This document shows, piece by piece, positions 35,634 to 46,849 of a stretch of 64,000 nt of DNA. Positions within the stretch are counted from its first letter, which is position 1; every line of letters starts with the position of its first letter. The stretch is from Glossina fuscipes. Taxonomy: Eukaryota > Arthropoda > Insecta > Diptera > Glossinidae. The DNA is taken from assembly GCF_014805625.2 (NCBI RefSeq), contig NW_023998454.1:945752-1009751 (forward strand), written 5' to 3'. The notes beneath the pieces were generated by a model that was given only the letters and a program-made list of their open reading frames with translations, ran no database searches and was not told the DNA's origin. Both the position numbers and the translations under genes were made by a program.

Positions 35634-36149
35634 ATAAGTAATCATATTATCATTGTTATTACATGTGCTATAGGCAAATCTAAAAAATGCTCAATACCTA
35701 TAATACTTAAGGTTCTTCCCTTTAATATCTTGTCTTACGTGTGTAACATGGTGACTGTCGGAAGGATGGAAAGACATTATGCAAGGGAAATAGGTAGCGA
35801 GTGACCGGAAACTAGTGGAGATGCAATATGTAAGTGTTATGGTCTTATGCAAACAATGACTTCGTACTTACGTTTCTTCTCCACTCTGTTACTCATGTCG
35901 ATAAATTATTCCAAGTATAGAAAAATAGAAATTTTTGGAATATTTTGGTTTAGCTTTGGTGGTCAGCGTAGCTGGTCTATTATCCCGTTCTTAGAGAAAA
36001 AATTTTCCATACGTCTACTTTATTGAGAAAAAATTATTCCCAGTGTCTACCAGGTTAATTTCAAAGTTTTCCCATTTTCATTAATACATTTTCATTTGAG
36101 GAGTCTTGTTTGCTTTATGACAGATAAATATAAAACCGCAAAAAGTGAA
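35634..36149. other. Non-coding stretch, nothing recognised
   Basis: AT-rich spacer between the mariner fragment and a family-A repeat. Confidence 0.4.
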
Positions 36150-36655
36150 AAAAATAAAATTTAATTAGTCGTAACTTTGTGTGGACATGGCCGATTGGTT
36201 CCATTGTTGAACCTAGAGTGTAAGGTGTCTCGTAAAGCAAACGTGGAAAATTGCAGTGCGCTAGCTTTAATAATTTACGAGTAACGAGCAAAAATTCAAA
36301 AATTTTTGTTAAAAAAACTTGCTTGCGTTTAGTTTACGCTCCATTCTGTGTTTCTGCTTTGACCAATTTGGCCCATTTTCAATACCAACTTGTGTGCAGA
36401 AACTTCTCATGTTTCTATCAAATTTGAAGTCGACATCTTCACTTTTGCGACGAGGAGAATGACAACAACACACACCACGCGGACACAAAGATACACAGAC
36501 GAACGGACACGTCTAAATCTACCCAGAATTTCATGCTGACCAAGAATACATATACTTTATAGGGTCTCCGAAGCTTTCTTTTGGATTTTATATATATTTG
36601 GAAAAAAAAGCAAAATGTTTATACCCCCATCTTACAGTATAAAAAATAAACCTAC
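36150..36655 (-). repeat. Dispersed repeat family A, copy 3
   Basis: Inverted. Contains taactttgtgtggacatggc, tgaccaatttggcccatttt, tcgacatcttcacttttgcg and actttatagggtctccgaag, the complements of blocks found in order in copies at 2594 and 44697. Ends tacccccatcttacagtata. The outer hairpin end is not visible. Confidence 0.65.
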
Positions 36656-37589
36656 TCCGACAATAAAAACGGACGGAGAGAAGATAAATTTATAGTACTT
36701 TATCTTTTCTATCGCGCTTTTCTTGAATTGTTTATAACTGCTTTGAGCTTATCATTTCAGCAACAGTTTTCATTTTTGCATAAATCATGATTCATGTTAA
36801 AATTCACATTTTTCACTGGCCGCAATGAACTCGCACCTAAACAGCCATAACAAATAATGGCTTCTAGCGAAATTGAATCGTTTTGTATTACTTTTATATT
36901 AAAACTTTCCCACATATTATATGCATATCTAGAAAAAGGCCTCGGTTTTGAGTAAATATAAAAATGCTTTTCATATAGTGAGAAGAAGTGTGAATCTGGT
37001 CAAACCTCGAAGCGAATCTTACACAACCATCAGCTTTGCTATATAATTACAACTTTTTTTCCTTTAAAATATGGTGGCCTGCCACTTAGTGATTAAGAAC
37101 TATTTTTGTAATGAACATTGAACAACAATTGAACAATTGAAGTTGCAAATTATTGCAGCGCGGTCAGGACCATTTTCAAACTTCAATAGGAAAAAAGTTA
37201 CAATAACCTAGGTGATCTAGTGATCTTTGCTTTTTAACTTTCAAGCTTTCCATATTTTGAGCAATTAGTTAACCAGGAATATCCATGTCTTCAAATTTTG
37301 TGCGGCCGTGACAAATGATTACCGTATGGTACCATATACAATATCGTCCGTTAGACATGTACTAAGAATATTCATGGTTTGTAATTTCAACAGCAGATGG
37401 AGATCTCTTTAGGATTCAATGTCTATATGTATTTGTATATCTATGTCTTCTGGCATTATAAGCGTGGATTCCCGAGTGTACTAAACGAAGAGAATGTATA
37501 TACTTAAAATCAAGAAAATAGCAGGCCCAAGATTTTTCTCACATAAGAATGATTTATTTACTCTTTTCTATCCAGCACCGGAAAGAATA
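36656..37589. other. Non-coding stretch, nothing recognised
   Basis: No supported coding sequence or repeat. Confidence 0.4.
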
Positions 37590-37930
37590 TCTAAATTCAT
37601 TTTGTTAAAAGGTTTGCAACGACCAGAAGCCTCCACAAAGTATATATATTCTCGCTAAGCATGACGTTCTGAATCGAGTTAATCTTGTCCGACTAATCAT
37701 GCGCGCCTTCGTAATGTCCTTTGTAAAAGTTCCCTTTTTCGAGTCAAAGCCACGTCTGCAGTACGATATAACCTGAGATCACCTCTGTTTTTTGTTTTCG
37801 ATGCTCATTATTAATAAACACACGTAAGATACGCAACGTAAAAAAGCTTCACGCACATTCTACAAAATTGGTAAAAATCAGCCACGCCCACGCAATGTTA
37901 TGGAATATGAAAATTTGTTTTCTTCGTTTT
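37590..37930 (+). repeat. Dispersed repeat family B, copy 5
   Basis: Ttgttaaaaggtttgcaacg, cacaaagtatatatattctc, a taatcttgtccgactaatca stretch, tgagatcacctctgtttttt and cagccacgcccacgcaatgt. This copy joins both halves seen separately at 34225 and 34690. Confidence 0.65.
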
Positions 37931-38019
37931 TTCTTTAGCGTTTGTAAGAATAAAGGTGGTTGGTATAAAATATTTATTCACAGCCGAAAATGGTTTTCTT
38001 GCCTGTTACATTTACAACA

Positions 38020-38590
38020 AAGAGTGGGTGTAGACTAAAAAAGGAAGAGACTCTGTAAAATGTATAGATTCTTGAAACTTAATTCGATTTATCCACATCT
38101 GCCTGTGTCTGTGTTTTGTTGGCATTCTTCTGGTCCCAAAAATTAAGATATCGGCTTTAAATTTAGCAGAAAGATTGAAAGGCTTGCACATCGATCGATA
38201 TTGAAAATGCCAAAAATCGATCGACAAGCACATCCAGAGGAAAGCGTCAAGGTTTTTGCTCGTTGCTCAGAGATTATGAACGATAGAAAGTTTAAATTTT
38301 CCAAATTTCCTTACTTACAATTCATGTGCAAAAATATAACAAGTGGGTAAGGACCACATTTAGTGATTATAACTTATAGATAATCAAATTTTCATTTTTC
38401 AACCTTTTTTGACATTTTCCTTTTCTCTAACCAATGACTTAAAACTTGTAAAACTCTCTAATATTGACTTACTAATAATGACTTGCAGAAATGTACGAAA
38501 AAAAACCTTAGCCCGTGATAAAGTTGGCTTTGATAAACCAATATCAATAGTGGCTCTTGCCGAATATGAATTTCTTACTTGTTCATTTTT
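38020..38590 (+). repeat. Dispersed repeat family A, copy 4 (with altered centre)
   Basis: Contains agagactctgtaaaatgtat, catctgcctgtgtctgtgtt, ttctggtcccaaaaattaag and agatatcggctttaaattta, all parallel to 44800-45350. It ends gccgaatatgaatttcttac then ttgttc, which is the family's hairpin-plus-CTTACTTG end. The central part differs from other copies. Confidence 0.55.
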
Positions 38591-38623
38591 TTTATAAGAA
38601 CGTAAATTTTATTTAAAAGTATT

Positions 38624-38795
38624 ATTATTATTATTATTAATTTCGCCAGAGAAATAAATTCTAAGACTAAACTCTTAAAAGCACTAGCATCTAAGGCTAT
38701 CGGCTTTTTATTAAAAACTCTACCGCACTTGAGATTCGAACCCACGACCATTGACTTGCTAGTCGAGATTCCTCCCCTTCGGCTACTCAGGCGGA
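38624..38795 (-). repeat. Full-length tRNA-derived SINE with perfect target-site duplication
   Basis: Minus strand: head tccgcctgagtagccgaagg (A box TAGCCGAAGGG-like), tcgtgggttcgaatctcaag (B box GGTTCGAATCT), tRNA-unrelated body ending gcgaaatta and a (TAA/AAT) tail. Both sides carry the same 12 bp, tttaaaagtatt (38612-38623 and 38796-38807), the hallmark of LINE-mediated insertion. This is the least decayed copy in the window. Confidence 0.88.
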
Positions 38796-38807
38796 TTTAA
38801 AAGTATT

Positions 38808-39659
38808 AATAGGATAAATAAATAAAATATTTTAGACATGGGAAATAAAACTTTTCGAAGCTCCTTTTGCGAATAAAATCAATTTAATCGTAATATCATA
38901 GTAAAGTCCTATGAGGAAATTTACAAGCATTGAAAAATTTGAGACATTGTTATTCTTTCACTTGTCAGTATTATATGGCACTTGCGGAAAATGCGTTCAA
39001 GGCCTAGTATGTTTATACTTAAAGTTCATTTTGAAAGTGCTGTCGCCTATTAAAGGTGACGGTTAATGTAAGCAACTTTAGTTACATTATACCCAGTAAA
39101 GCTTTAGTAAAGGCACTTAAGTCATATTTATGGATTGACACTCCTAAGCAAGAGGCTTATAAATGTTTTATGGTAATACATATAAAACAAGAAAGAGGAA
39201 ATTTGTGGACGAAAAAATATTATCAATATACCTTAGTAAATTATATCTTACCATAAAAAGCTTTTAGTTGATACCTAAGCATCCTGCGCTAGCATAACGA
39301 AAATGAAATGCGAAATATATAAAATACGGAAAAAGAACAGAAATGTGGAAGAGATAGATACCATAGAAAATAATAGTTAAATTTGTTGCGGTTTATGAGT
39401 TTTTATTATAATTTCCTTTGAAAGCAACGCTATGGGTGGTCTGCTTTAAGCCCTCCCAAAAACTCACACCGTCACTCCGTAAATAATCAGTAAGAGACGT
39501 TAAAAGTTAAAGAGAAACAATTTTCGTTTTCTTTTGTATTCATTACCTTAAGATGAAAGTAAATTAAATTTTTCATCTCGTTTGCAAAACGTAGCAATAT
39601 GGAAAAAACTACAAAACTTTAAATTGAGCCATTCGTATATACGCACGCTAATCATGGAA
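38808..39659. other. Non-coding stretch, nothing recognised
   Basis: Short frames only, none with protein character. Confidence 0.4.
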
Positions 39660-40325
39660 TGCTCAAAATTGCCTTTTCGACATTTATTACTTGTACTTGC
39701 TCTCGTTGCTTGCAAGGCAAACAGAGAGGAGTTTTCTATGGCGTATTACGATTGGCGATGAAGAGTGGATCTATTAGGATAATTCCAAGCGTGAAAAGCT
39801 ATGGGTTCGTCTAGCGGAGCCGTCCACATCGACATCCAAAGCGGAATATTCATGGCCATAAAGCTTCGCTGCGCAATTGTGAGATCAGCGAGGTGCAGTG
39901 TGTTATGGCCAGCTAAAACCAAATGACATTATTATTGCGTGCATTTACCGAAGCCATTTTAACAAATTGAACGATGCATCAGTGCAAAAAGGAGAAGCAG
40001 TAACGGCTAACAACATGATAACGCTCGGTCCCAGGTTGCACGTACTTTCAAAGATACAGCGTTGCATATCGAATGGGAAGTTCCGTCGCATTAAGCATGC
40101 CCACCAGATATAACGCTTTCTAATTCGCTCTGTGTTCAGGAAGTGCGCAAATGAGTCGATGATAGGATCGCAGTCAAACCTATATCGTTCTTTTGACACG
40201 GTATCGTCACCTTGCCAGAAAGATGAAAAGGTCTTGAAAAATGATGGAAAATATTTTGATTGTACCAATTTTTTCCAATAAAGTCCTCTTTTAAATGGAA
40301 AAATGGCCAAAATACATGCCAGCTA
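39660..40325 (+). mobile_element. Mariner (mauritiana-type) catalytic-domain relic
   Basis: Across frames: LLSLLARQTERSFLWRITIG then DEEWIY (first catalytic Asp, normally TGDEKWIY), REKLWVRLAEPSTSTSKAEY, then HDNARSQVARTFKDTALHI (second catalytic Asp retained), IEWEVPSH and a degraded PPDITLSN where APSDYHLF is expected, and KPISFF..GIVTLPER, GKYFD at the C-terminus. The DNA-binding half is absent. The right end resembles 16040-16075 (..aaaatggccaaaatacatgc then agctaata). Several stops and frameshifts; inactive. Confidence 0.82.
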
Positions 40326-43300
40326 ATAATGATAATATTCTTTGTATATTAAAATGACCTCAATTGATAATATCGGATAATAATTTGAAATAAAATTTGA
40401 AAAAAGAAAAAATGTAGAAAGATAAGAAGTTAATATGGTTCCTTATTAAGAATTTATAAAATATATTTATACAGTAATGAACCCATTAAGCTACTACAGA
40501 GGCTGTTATTAAGAAAGGCTAAAAGATATTCAGTGCAATTGTGCATTCATAGACAACGTTGGCTTTAGTATCTTTAAAAATGTTTCAACTTCACCTAAAA
40601 ACATGTTCACAATAGACATCACCGTCTGTTAAAGCATAGTTTTAATCAATTTTTAAATTTTTGTTTGTTAATAAGGATTCAAAATAAATCTTGATATAGA
40701 GAAAGTTCACGGACCAATTGTTGCAATCAACACATCAAGGTGATCAAGATTACGAAAGGCTCGCCGATGATTATATTTAGATGAAAATCAATAGAAATAA
40801 AAATCGTGGGAATCTGCCAATGTGGGAAAGACAGGCACAGTACAAATTTAGATCAAAATCTAAATTTATATACACATTTTTTAATAATTTATATAAAAAG
40901 ATAATGCATCAATACATACAGCTTTGACGTAGAGGATTTTATCTTTCATTAAAGTGGTCGCAAGGAACATTAGTAAACGCCACCCGACATTCATATTTAC
41001 ATGAGGAGTGTTTAAAATTCGGTTTCTAATATGCAAAATGTTGTCGTCGTTGTTGTGTTTTTTCTGCAAAAATTGAAAATTTGTTTTTAATTTTATTTTT
41101 GTTTTAGCTTACATTTTCAGTATGCAAAGCATTTTATATCCTACAGAATTTTCAAATATGGTATGTAAAGCTAAAGCATATCAAGTCATGGACATTCATT
41201 AAATGTGTATAAACGTAGCTTTTGCTTTTGCTAAACTAAACGTTTACAGTTTAATAGAAAGTTTTTTTTGTTCTTTTTTTTCGTATGCAAAAATAAATAA
41301 AAGCAACATTAACATTAAAACAAATTTATGGTTTAATTATTCCTTCAATTTCAATAAAATTCACATGCGGGTGTTCAAATAAACTCCATACGAAGGTCGT
41401 TGTTATTGTATAGGTACGAAGTTTCAAAAATATGCATACATAGCACTACACTTAGAAACTATCTGTTGGTATGCTGGATGTTGATATTGGTACTGTTGTA
41501 CAAACATTAAAAACACATAAGTTCAAACTAACAAATTTAATAACTGAGGGTGTAATTGCATGTGTATATAACCAGACGCATTGACTGAACTGGAAGGCAG
41601 AATCCTCTGTATATCGCATCAAGTGTACGCTTGAGATTAATTCATTTTGTATATGTACGCTTAAGCTTACAAACACATTTTATATGCATTTAGTCGCACT
41701 TAGAATAAAAGACAAAGGCAGATGATAAGAGAGTGAGTGAGAGAGGCGAGGGGGACAAAAGAGAGCGAAGGATGGGATTACCCTGCATAAGCACTTATCG
41801 CAGAAAAAATGTTTGTTTGTCATATTCAAGCAAATGCACACAAGCAGGTGTTTTCAAACTTACAGTAAGGTTGCTTTTGTCCCTGGGTTAACACGGAATA
41901 ATAATCAATAATAAACTTTAAGCTACAAAAGTATTCATTTACAGTATTCGATAATTGGGCGTCGAAAATTATTAATTATACCACTCACACCGCAGTAAAA
42001 TTTTTTTGCTTTGCTTATAAGAAAAATTAGGCAAAAATCGTCTTTATAAGAATAGCGATTTATTTTATAACACAGCATTAAACAGCCCATTGTAACTATA
42101 TACGGTCTTTTTTGTACGGTTTTTTTTTGTGAAACGCACCTGTAAAAATTTGACGGGTACTATTTCCATTGCTATGCCGTTGTACTGTACATATTTCCGT
42201 AAATAGCAATTTATAAAACTACTATTCAAATTTTCATAAATGTATGTTATCCAAACATTATGCAAGTGTGCGTGCGTGTAGAACATAGCTACATGACTGT
42301 GCGTGTCATCGTGCATGTTTATTTATATTTGCCAAAAAATGCTTTTTGTAAAAATAATATTTACTATAACATGTCGATCGATAACTTCCGGGATTGAAAT
42401 ATGTCGACTTCGTCTCTAGCGAGCAGTCCTTATTAATTCCAGAAAGAGCCAACCCTCAAAATACGTCTTTCAAAATATCATGCCATTTCCATCATCTTTT
42501 ATTTTTAAAAGAAAGAAAACATTTGAATTCCTTGTGTTCATGAAAAAGTGACTTGATCGCGGATAAGAGCACTTTTCTTCTTTTTGTATTGACAACCCTT
42601 TTTGGTTAAAATGAAGAATTTTTCTGTGACTTGCTGATTATAAACAGCGCTTCATACCGCCTCCTATGGCGCACGGTGAACTCCATATTTCTCGGTACAT
42701 GGAAATGCCATTTCCCACAAGAGCTTTTCTCTTTACTCACAGTGCAACAAAAATACATACAAGTCACAAGTTGATGGTTGAAATGGAAGTTGCATGCATT
42801 TAGATTGGAATTGCAACTCCAACCATCGTCCTCTTCAGACCGACCTCGCAGCGAGTACTATCTATTAGGAAATGTCAAAAGGATGCTCCAAAGAATGAGA
42901 TTTAGACCAAACGATGAGGCCCTTGTGTAAACTGAAGCACACATTGAAGTTTTTGACGAATAGTTCTATTAAAGTAAGAAAATTGTATTCGGCCGTAGAC
43001 ATATCTGTCATCATCGAAAGTTGGTGAGTGTACCCTTGAGATCGGAAAAAGTGAAGCCGATATCCTATAATAAGAAGGGTAGGTGGTATTTCTGAACAGA
43101 TACTCTTAAGATTGGTAATGCAATGTAGGTCAAAATTTTTAGCTTTGATTTGTGGTGATTTATAAGCAACGAGCGAAATACTTAACTTTTGCTTTTTATG
43201 TTGTACTGTAGGCGTGTTATTTTGGCCGATTTTACTTATTTTCATGATAAACCTTTGCGCAAGAGCTTCTAAACTATTTGCCAAATTTGAGCCAATACCT

Positions 43301-44696
43301 TCATTTTAGGGGACAGGATAACGGTTAGCGTAGACATTACATAGCCAGACATTACATTTGCATACATCGATTCAGACTTCAGTATTAAGCAAAAATATAT
43401 ATACTGCATCGAATATCCAAAGCTTGCTGCTGAGCGTTGCAAATGTTTTGTATGAAAACGAAATATACGGCGAACGTTCTCTTAAATAACCGTTGGATCC
43501 AATGTATTATTTCTGAAGCAGACGGTGTTCACGAATAAAGACGGATTTTCCAAAAAAATAAGAGAAAAGTTTTTTCTTACTAAATCCTGGAAATTTTTGA
43601 AGAACGCATTATATGCAGATACACATATATGTATATATATAAATACATTTGTACGTACGTCCATTTATGCACATATACTTATATACCTTTGTGTATATAT
43701 GTAATGTATGTCTGTAAATAAATATAAATGCATACACACGTAAACGTATAATACGGTCACGCATCACGTATATGCATTTGCAAAAATGAATATAACTGAG
43801 AACTATAAATGTTTGTGTATGTGTAATGGTACCGATTACCCAAATACATGCATGTCCACCCATATGCTATATGTATGTAGAAAAGTTTTTCTTAGTCTAC
43901 TATATGTGCAAATATACGTTAAAATATGAAAAACGTGTTGCAAATGCAGTACTATTGTTGTTGTTGTTATTATTATCGTTGTCCTTGTTTTTTTTTTTCA
44001 TTTTTATCGTTGTAGTTACGTTGGCACATTACAATATTGTCTGCCATATTCTCGGGGCGTGTATGTTTGCAATGGCATTGAAAGTTCAGCCCTAACAGTA
44101 AATATAAAATGCACGAGCATACATGCGATTGTTGCTTTGGATGCACGGCTTTTTTGGATCTTTTTTTTCGTTTCGACCGCACTCATGTATGTATTTTCGG
44201 TTTAGCGTCAACAAAAACAAACAAGATGCCACGATAAAATTTTAATTAGTACATAAACTGTTACTTTTCTATGTATAAAAGCGCGTGTGTATTTGGGTGT
44301 TCGTGTGTATGTTTGTGTTTATGTGTGGATTTAGTTCATATTACATCAAAAAACTAACTAATGTCCTTACACGCGTTCGTAAACATTAAAGAGATAGAGA
44401 CGAAGAGTAAGAAATATTTTTGCACACATTTGTGGCGTTGAACTGCAGATAAAAAGATTTTTGACACATTTGTTAATTATTTATTGTAAGTCTAATGAGT
44501 GCTTCACGTAAGATAAGATAGTAGTTTAATTGAATTATTGTCTTTAAAGTGCATTAAGCACTTATCGATTCTCTGCAATGCATGCCACATCATATATGAA
44601 ATGTTTTTATTTTTAAAATTCAAATAAACAAGTTACGATGCGCACCATACTTTAAAAATACTCCCGTTCATTCTTATGCTGCATTAATTTATTCTT
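40326..44696. other. Long AT-rich non-coding block
   Basis: About 4.4 kb without a supported gene. Frames of 70-140 codons (for example minus 42865-43284) lack motifs. Contains TA/CA-rich tracts at 43610-43720, a (TTG/TTA) run at 43955-43980 and TGTG-rich sequence at 44284-44330. Confidence 0.45.
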
Positions 44697-46080
44697 TTTA
44701 TACCCACCACTGTTAGTTTGGGGTATACTCATTTGGCTCTTTCCCGTAATGCATGTAACACCCTAAAGGAAGCATCAGGGACCCTATAAAGTATAAATAT
44801 TCTTGATCAGCGTGAAATTCTGAATTGAGTTAGCCATGTCTGTCCGTCTGTGTGGTGTGGGCCCTTGGTACTCTCCTGATCGCAAAAATGAAGATATCGA
44901 CTTCAAACTTAATACAAACATTGGAAGTTTTTGCACACAGGTTGGTATTGGAAATGGGCCAAAGCGGACAGAGCGGAAGCGTGCAGTGGAGAGAAAGCTG
45001 AACGCAACTCCGTTTTTTTTTTTATTTTCGAGATTTTTACTAATTAGTTGGAAATTATAAAAGTTAGAAGGCTGAAATTTTCTACATTTACTTTACGAAG
45101 CACTCCACTTCTTACGTGCAAAAATGAAAACCATCCGCCGTGCCCACACAAAGTTATAAGTAATTAAACTTTGTTTTCTTCCCTTTTTTGAGGTTTTATG
45201 CTTATTTACTTACCTTATTATTAGAAGGATGATTCAGAGACTCTGTAAAATATATACATTCCGCGTCAGCATGAAATTCATGTGTGTCTGTCTGTGTGGC
45301 CTGCGTTATTGACATTCTCCTGGTCGCAAAAATTAAAATATCGACTTAAAATTTGATAAAAACGTTGGAATCTTCTACACGTCAGTTGGTATTGAACACG
45401 GGCAAAATTGGTCGCAGCAGAAACGTTCAATGAAGCCTAAGCTAAACGCTACTCTGTTTTTCTACGCAAAACTTTGTGGTGTTGTGTTCTTTAATCACAA
45501 GTTACAAAAGATAGAGGGCTAAAAATTTTCACTTTTACTTAACAGAAAGTTGTACTATGAATGTGCAACTGTCCGCCTGAGTAGCCGAAGGCGAGGAATC
45601 TCGACTAGCAAGTTAATGGTCGTGGGTTCGAATCTCAAGTGCGGTAGAGTTTTTAATAAAAAACCGATACCTTTAGATGCTAGTGCTTTTAAGAGTTTAG
45701 TCTTAGAATTTATTTCTCTGGCGAAATTAATAATAATAATAATATGCAAAATGAAAAATGCAAAATGAAAAAAATTCGCAATGCCCACACATAGTTGCAA
45801 GTTATTAAAATTTTATTTTTTCACTTCTTTGAGGTTTTATGCGTATTAATTAAAAAGTAAACAAGACAGAATGTGTAAACTGTTTTGTACATTCTTCAGA
45901 TGAACATATATTATATGTGTAAAAATGCGTGAACTTGGGTATATACCGCGATTACTGTTTTCTTAATAATATTAGCGATACGGGTATTAAATAAAAGAAC
46001 TTGGAGAGTAGAATGCGAAAAACATGATGGTGGGTATGCGAGATTCGACCCCCGGCGAATATAACTATCTTACTTGTTTT
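44697..46080 (+). repeat. Dispersed repeat family A, composite copy with nested SINE
   Basis: Starts tttttatacccaccactgtt and runs through the core ctataaagtataaatattct, gtctgtccgtctgtgtggtg and caaagcggacagagcggaag to gaggttttatgcttatttac at about 45210. A second, 5'-truncated unit starts near 45235 (agagactctgtaaaatatat) and runs to the hairpin ATTCG..CGAAT (46049-46066) and tataactatcttacttgttt. So two units lie head to tail. The second is interrupted at 45571-45743 by a SINE, with recognisable family-A sequence resuming immediately after it. Confidence 0.72.
45571..45743 (+). repeat. tRNA-derived SINE nested in family A
   Basis: Head gtccgcctgagtagccgaag, B box gggttcgaatctc, then aagtgcggtagagtttttaa, body aagagtttagtcttagaatt and an (AAT) tail. 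Pol III A and B boxes are spaced as in a tRNA. The flanks carry an imperfect atgtgcaa/atgcaaaa duplication, and the interrupted family-A sequence (latgtgcaaaaatgaaa-type at 45115) shows where it entered. Confidence 0.85.
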
Positions 46081-46558
46081 AATTCCAACAAATATTTTTA
46101 TAAAGAGTTCGATTGTTTTCTTTACTGGTGAATTCAAAAAGGTAGAAATAATAGATGAAAATATGAAAATATTTGGTCAAATAGGTAAGAAAATTACATT
46201 CACTCTACGGAGAGATCTTTAATGATTTTCATTTTTTTCCTAAAAGATGCACAAACAAAACCAAAAAAATTGTAAAATTTCACTAGCGTGAAGTTATGTA
46301 TATAGCCCACATTTTTGTCTTCACTAAAAAGCGGCTACCTTCACACGTGGTTCGCGCCCTGCTAAGAGAATTGAACGATGTCCAAAAAATAACAAAATGA
46401 TAAGAAAAAATAAACAAAAAGAGAAAGTACAAGCATAAATACAGCACGAAATCATACAGCAATGTTATAAGAAATTAAAAAATAATATTTGTTGGTACTA
46501 TTTATCATATAGTGCATATATAATATACAAAAATGTACAATACAAAGTACGTATAAAA
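46081..46558. other. Non-coding stretch, nothing recognised
   Basis: AT-rich, no motif. Confidence 0.4.
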
Positions 46559-46632
46559 AATTTGAACGCATTTTTTCAAGTGCAGGTTTTTGGTGTGTTT
46601 TAAAAACACCTTAAAACCTGTCAGAATTTCGT
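46559..46632 (+). repeat. Candidate left inverted end of a roughly 3-kb element
   Basis: Tttgaacgcattttttcaag then tgcaggtttttggtgtgttt and aaaacctgtcag. It resembles, in inverted orientation, 49548-49617 (tttgaacga..cttcaagtgcag..gttttaaaaa..aacctatcag). It also contains an internal hairpin (caggtttttggtgt against acaccttaaaacctg, 46583-46620). The transposase-like relic lies between the two ends. Similarity is partial, so this is a suggestion. Confidence 0.35.
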
Positions 46633-46849
46633 TACTATGTCGAGAGTCTATCACCGCTAAGCTCACTCCAAACATGCCCTCTCTGTGTACCTAAGACGTT
46701 AAATGCGAAATGTTCCAATAATGTTGCAACAATGTTGCTAATGGATGTTGCTTTGATTTTATACACATAATATTTTTGTCCTTGCTCAACGTGTATGTCT
46801 TGATAAGTTTGTAAACGGCGTGTGCAACAGGAGGCGGCAGCATACACCT

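Noticed and set aside
38720..38745. tRNA-like B box (also at 45625 and 52575)
   Set aside because: Part of SINE heads; no complete cloverleaf can be formed, so not tRNA genes.
42865..43284. 139-codon minus-strand frame
   Set aside because: No recognisable motif, no neighbouring exons, and ordinary AT-rich composition.
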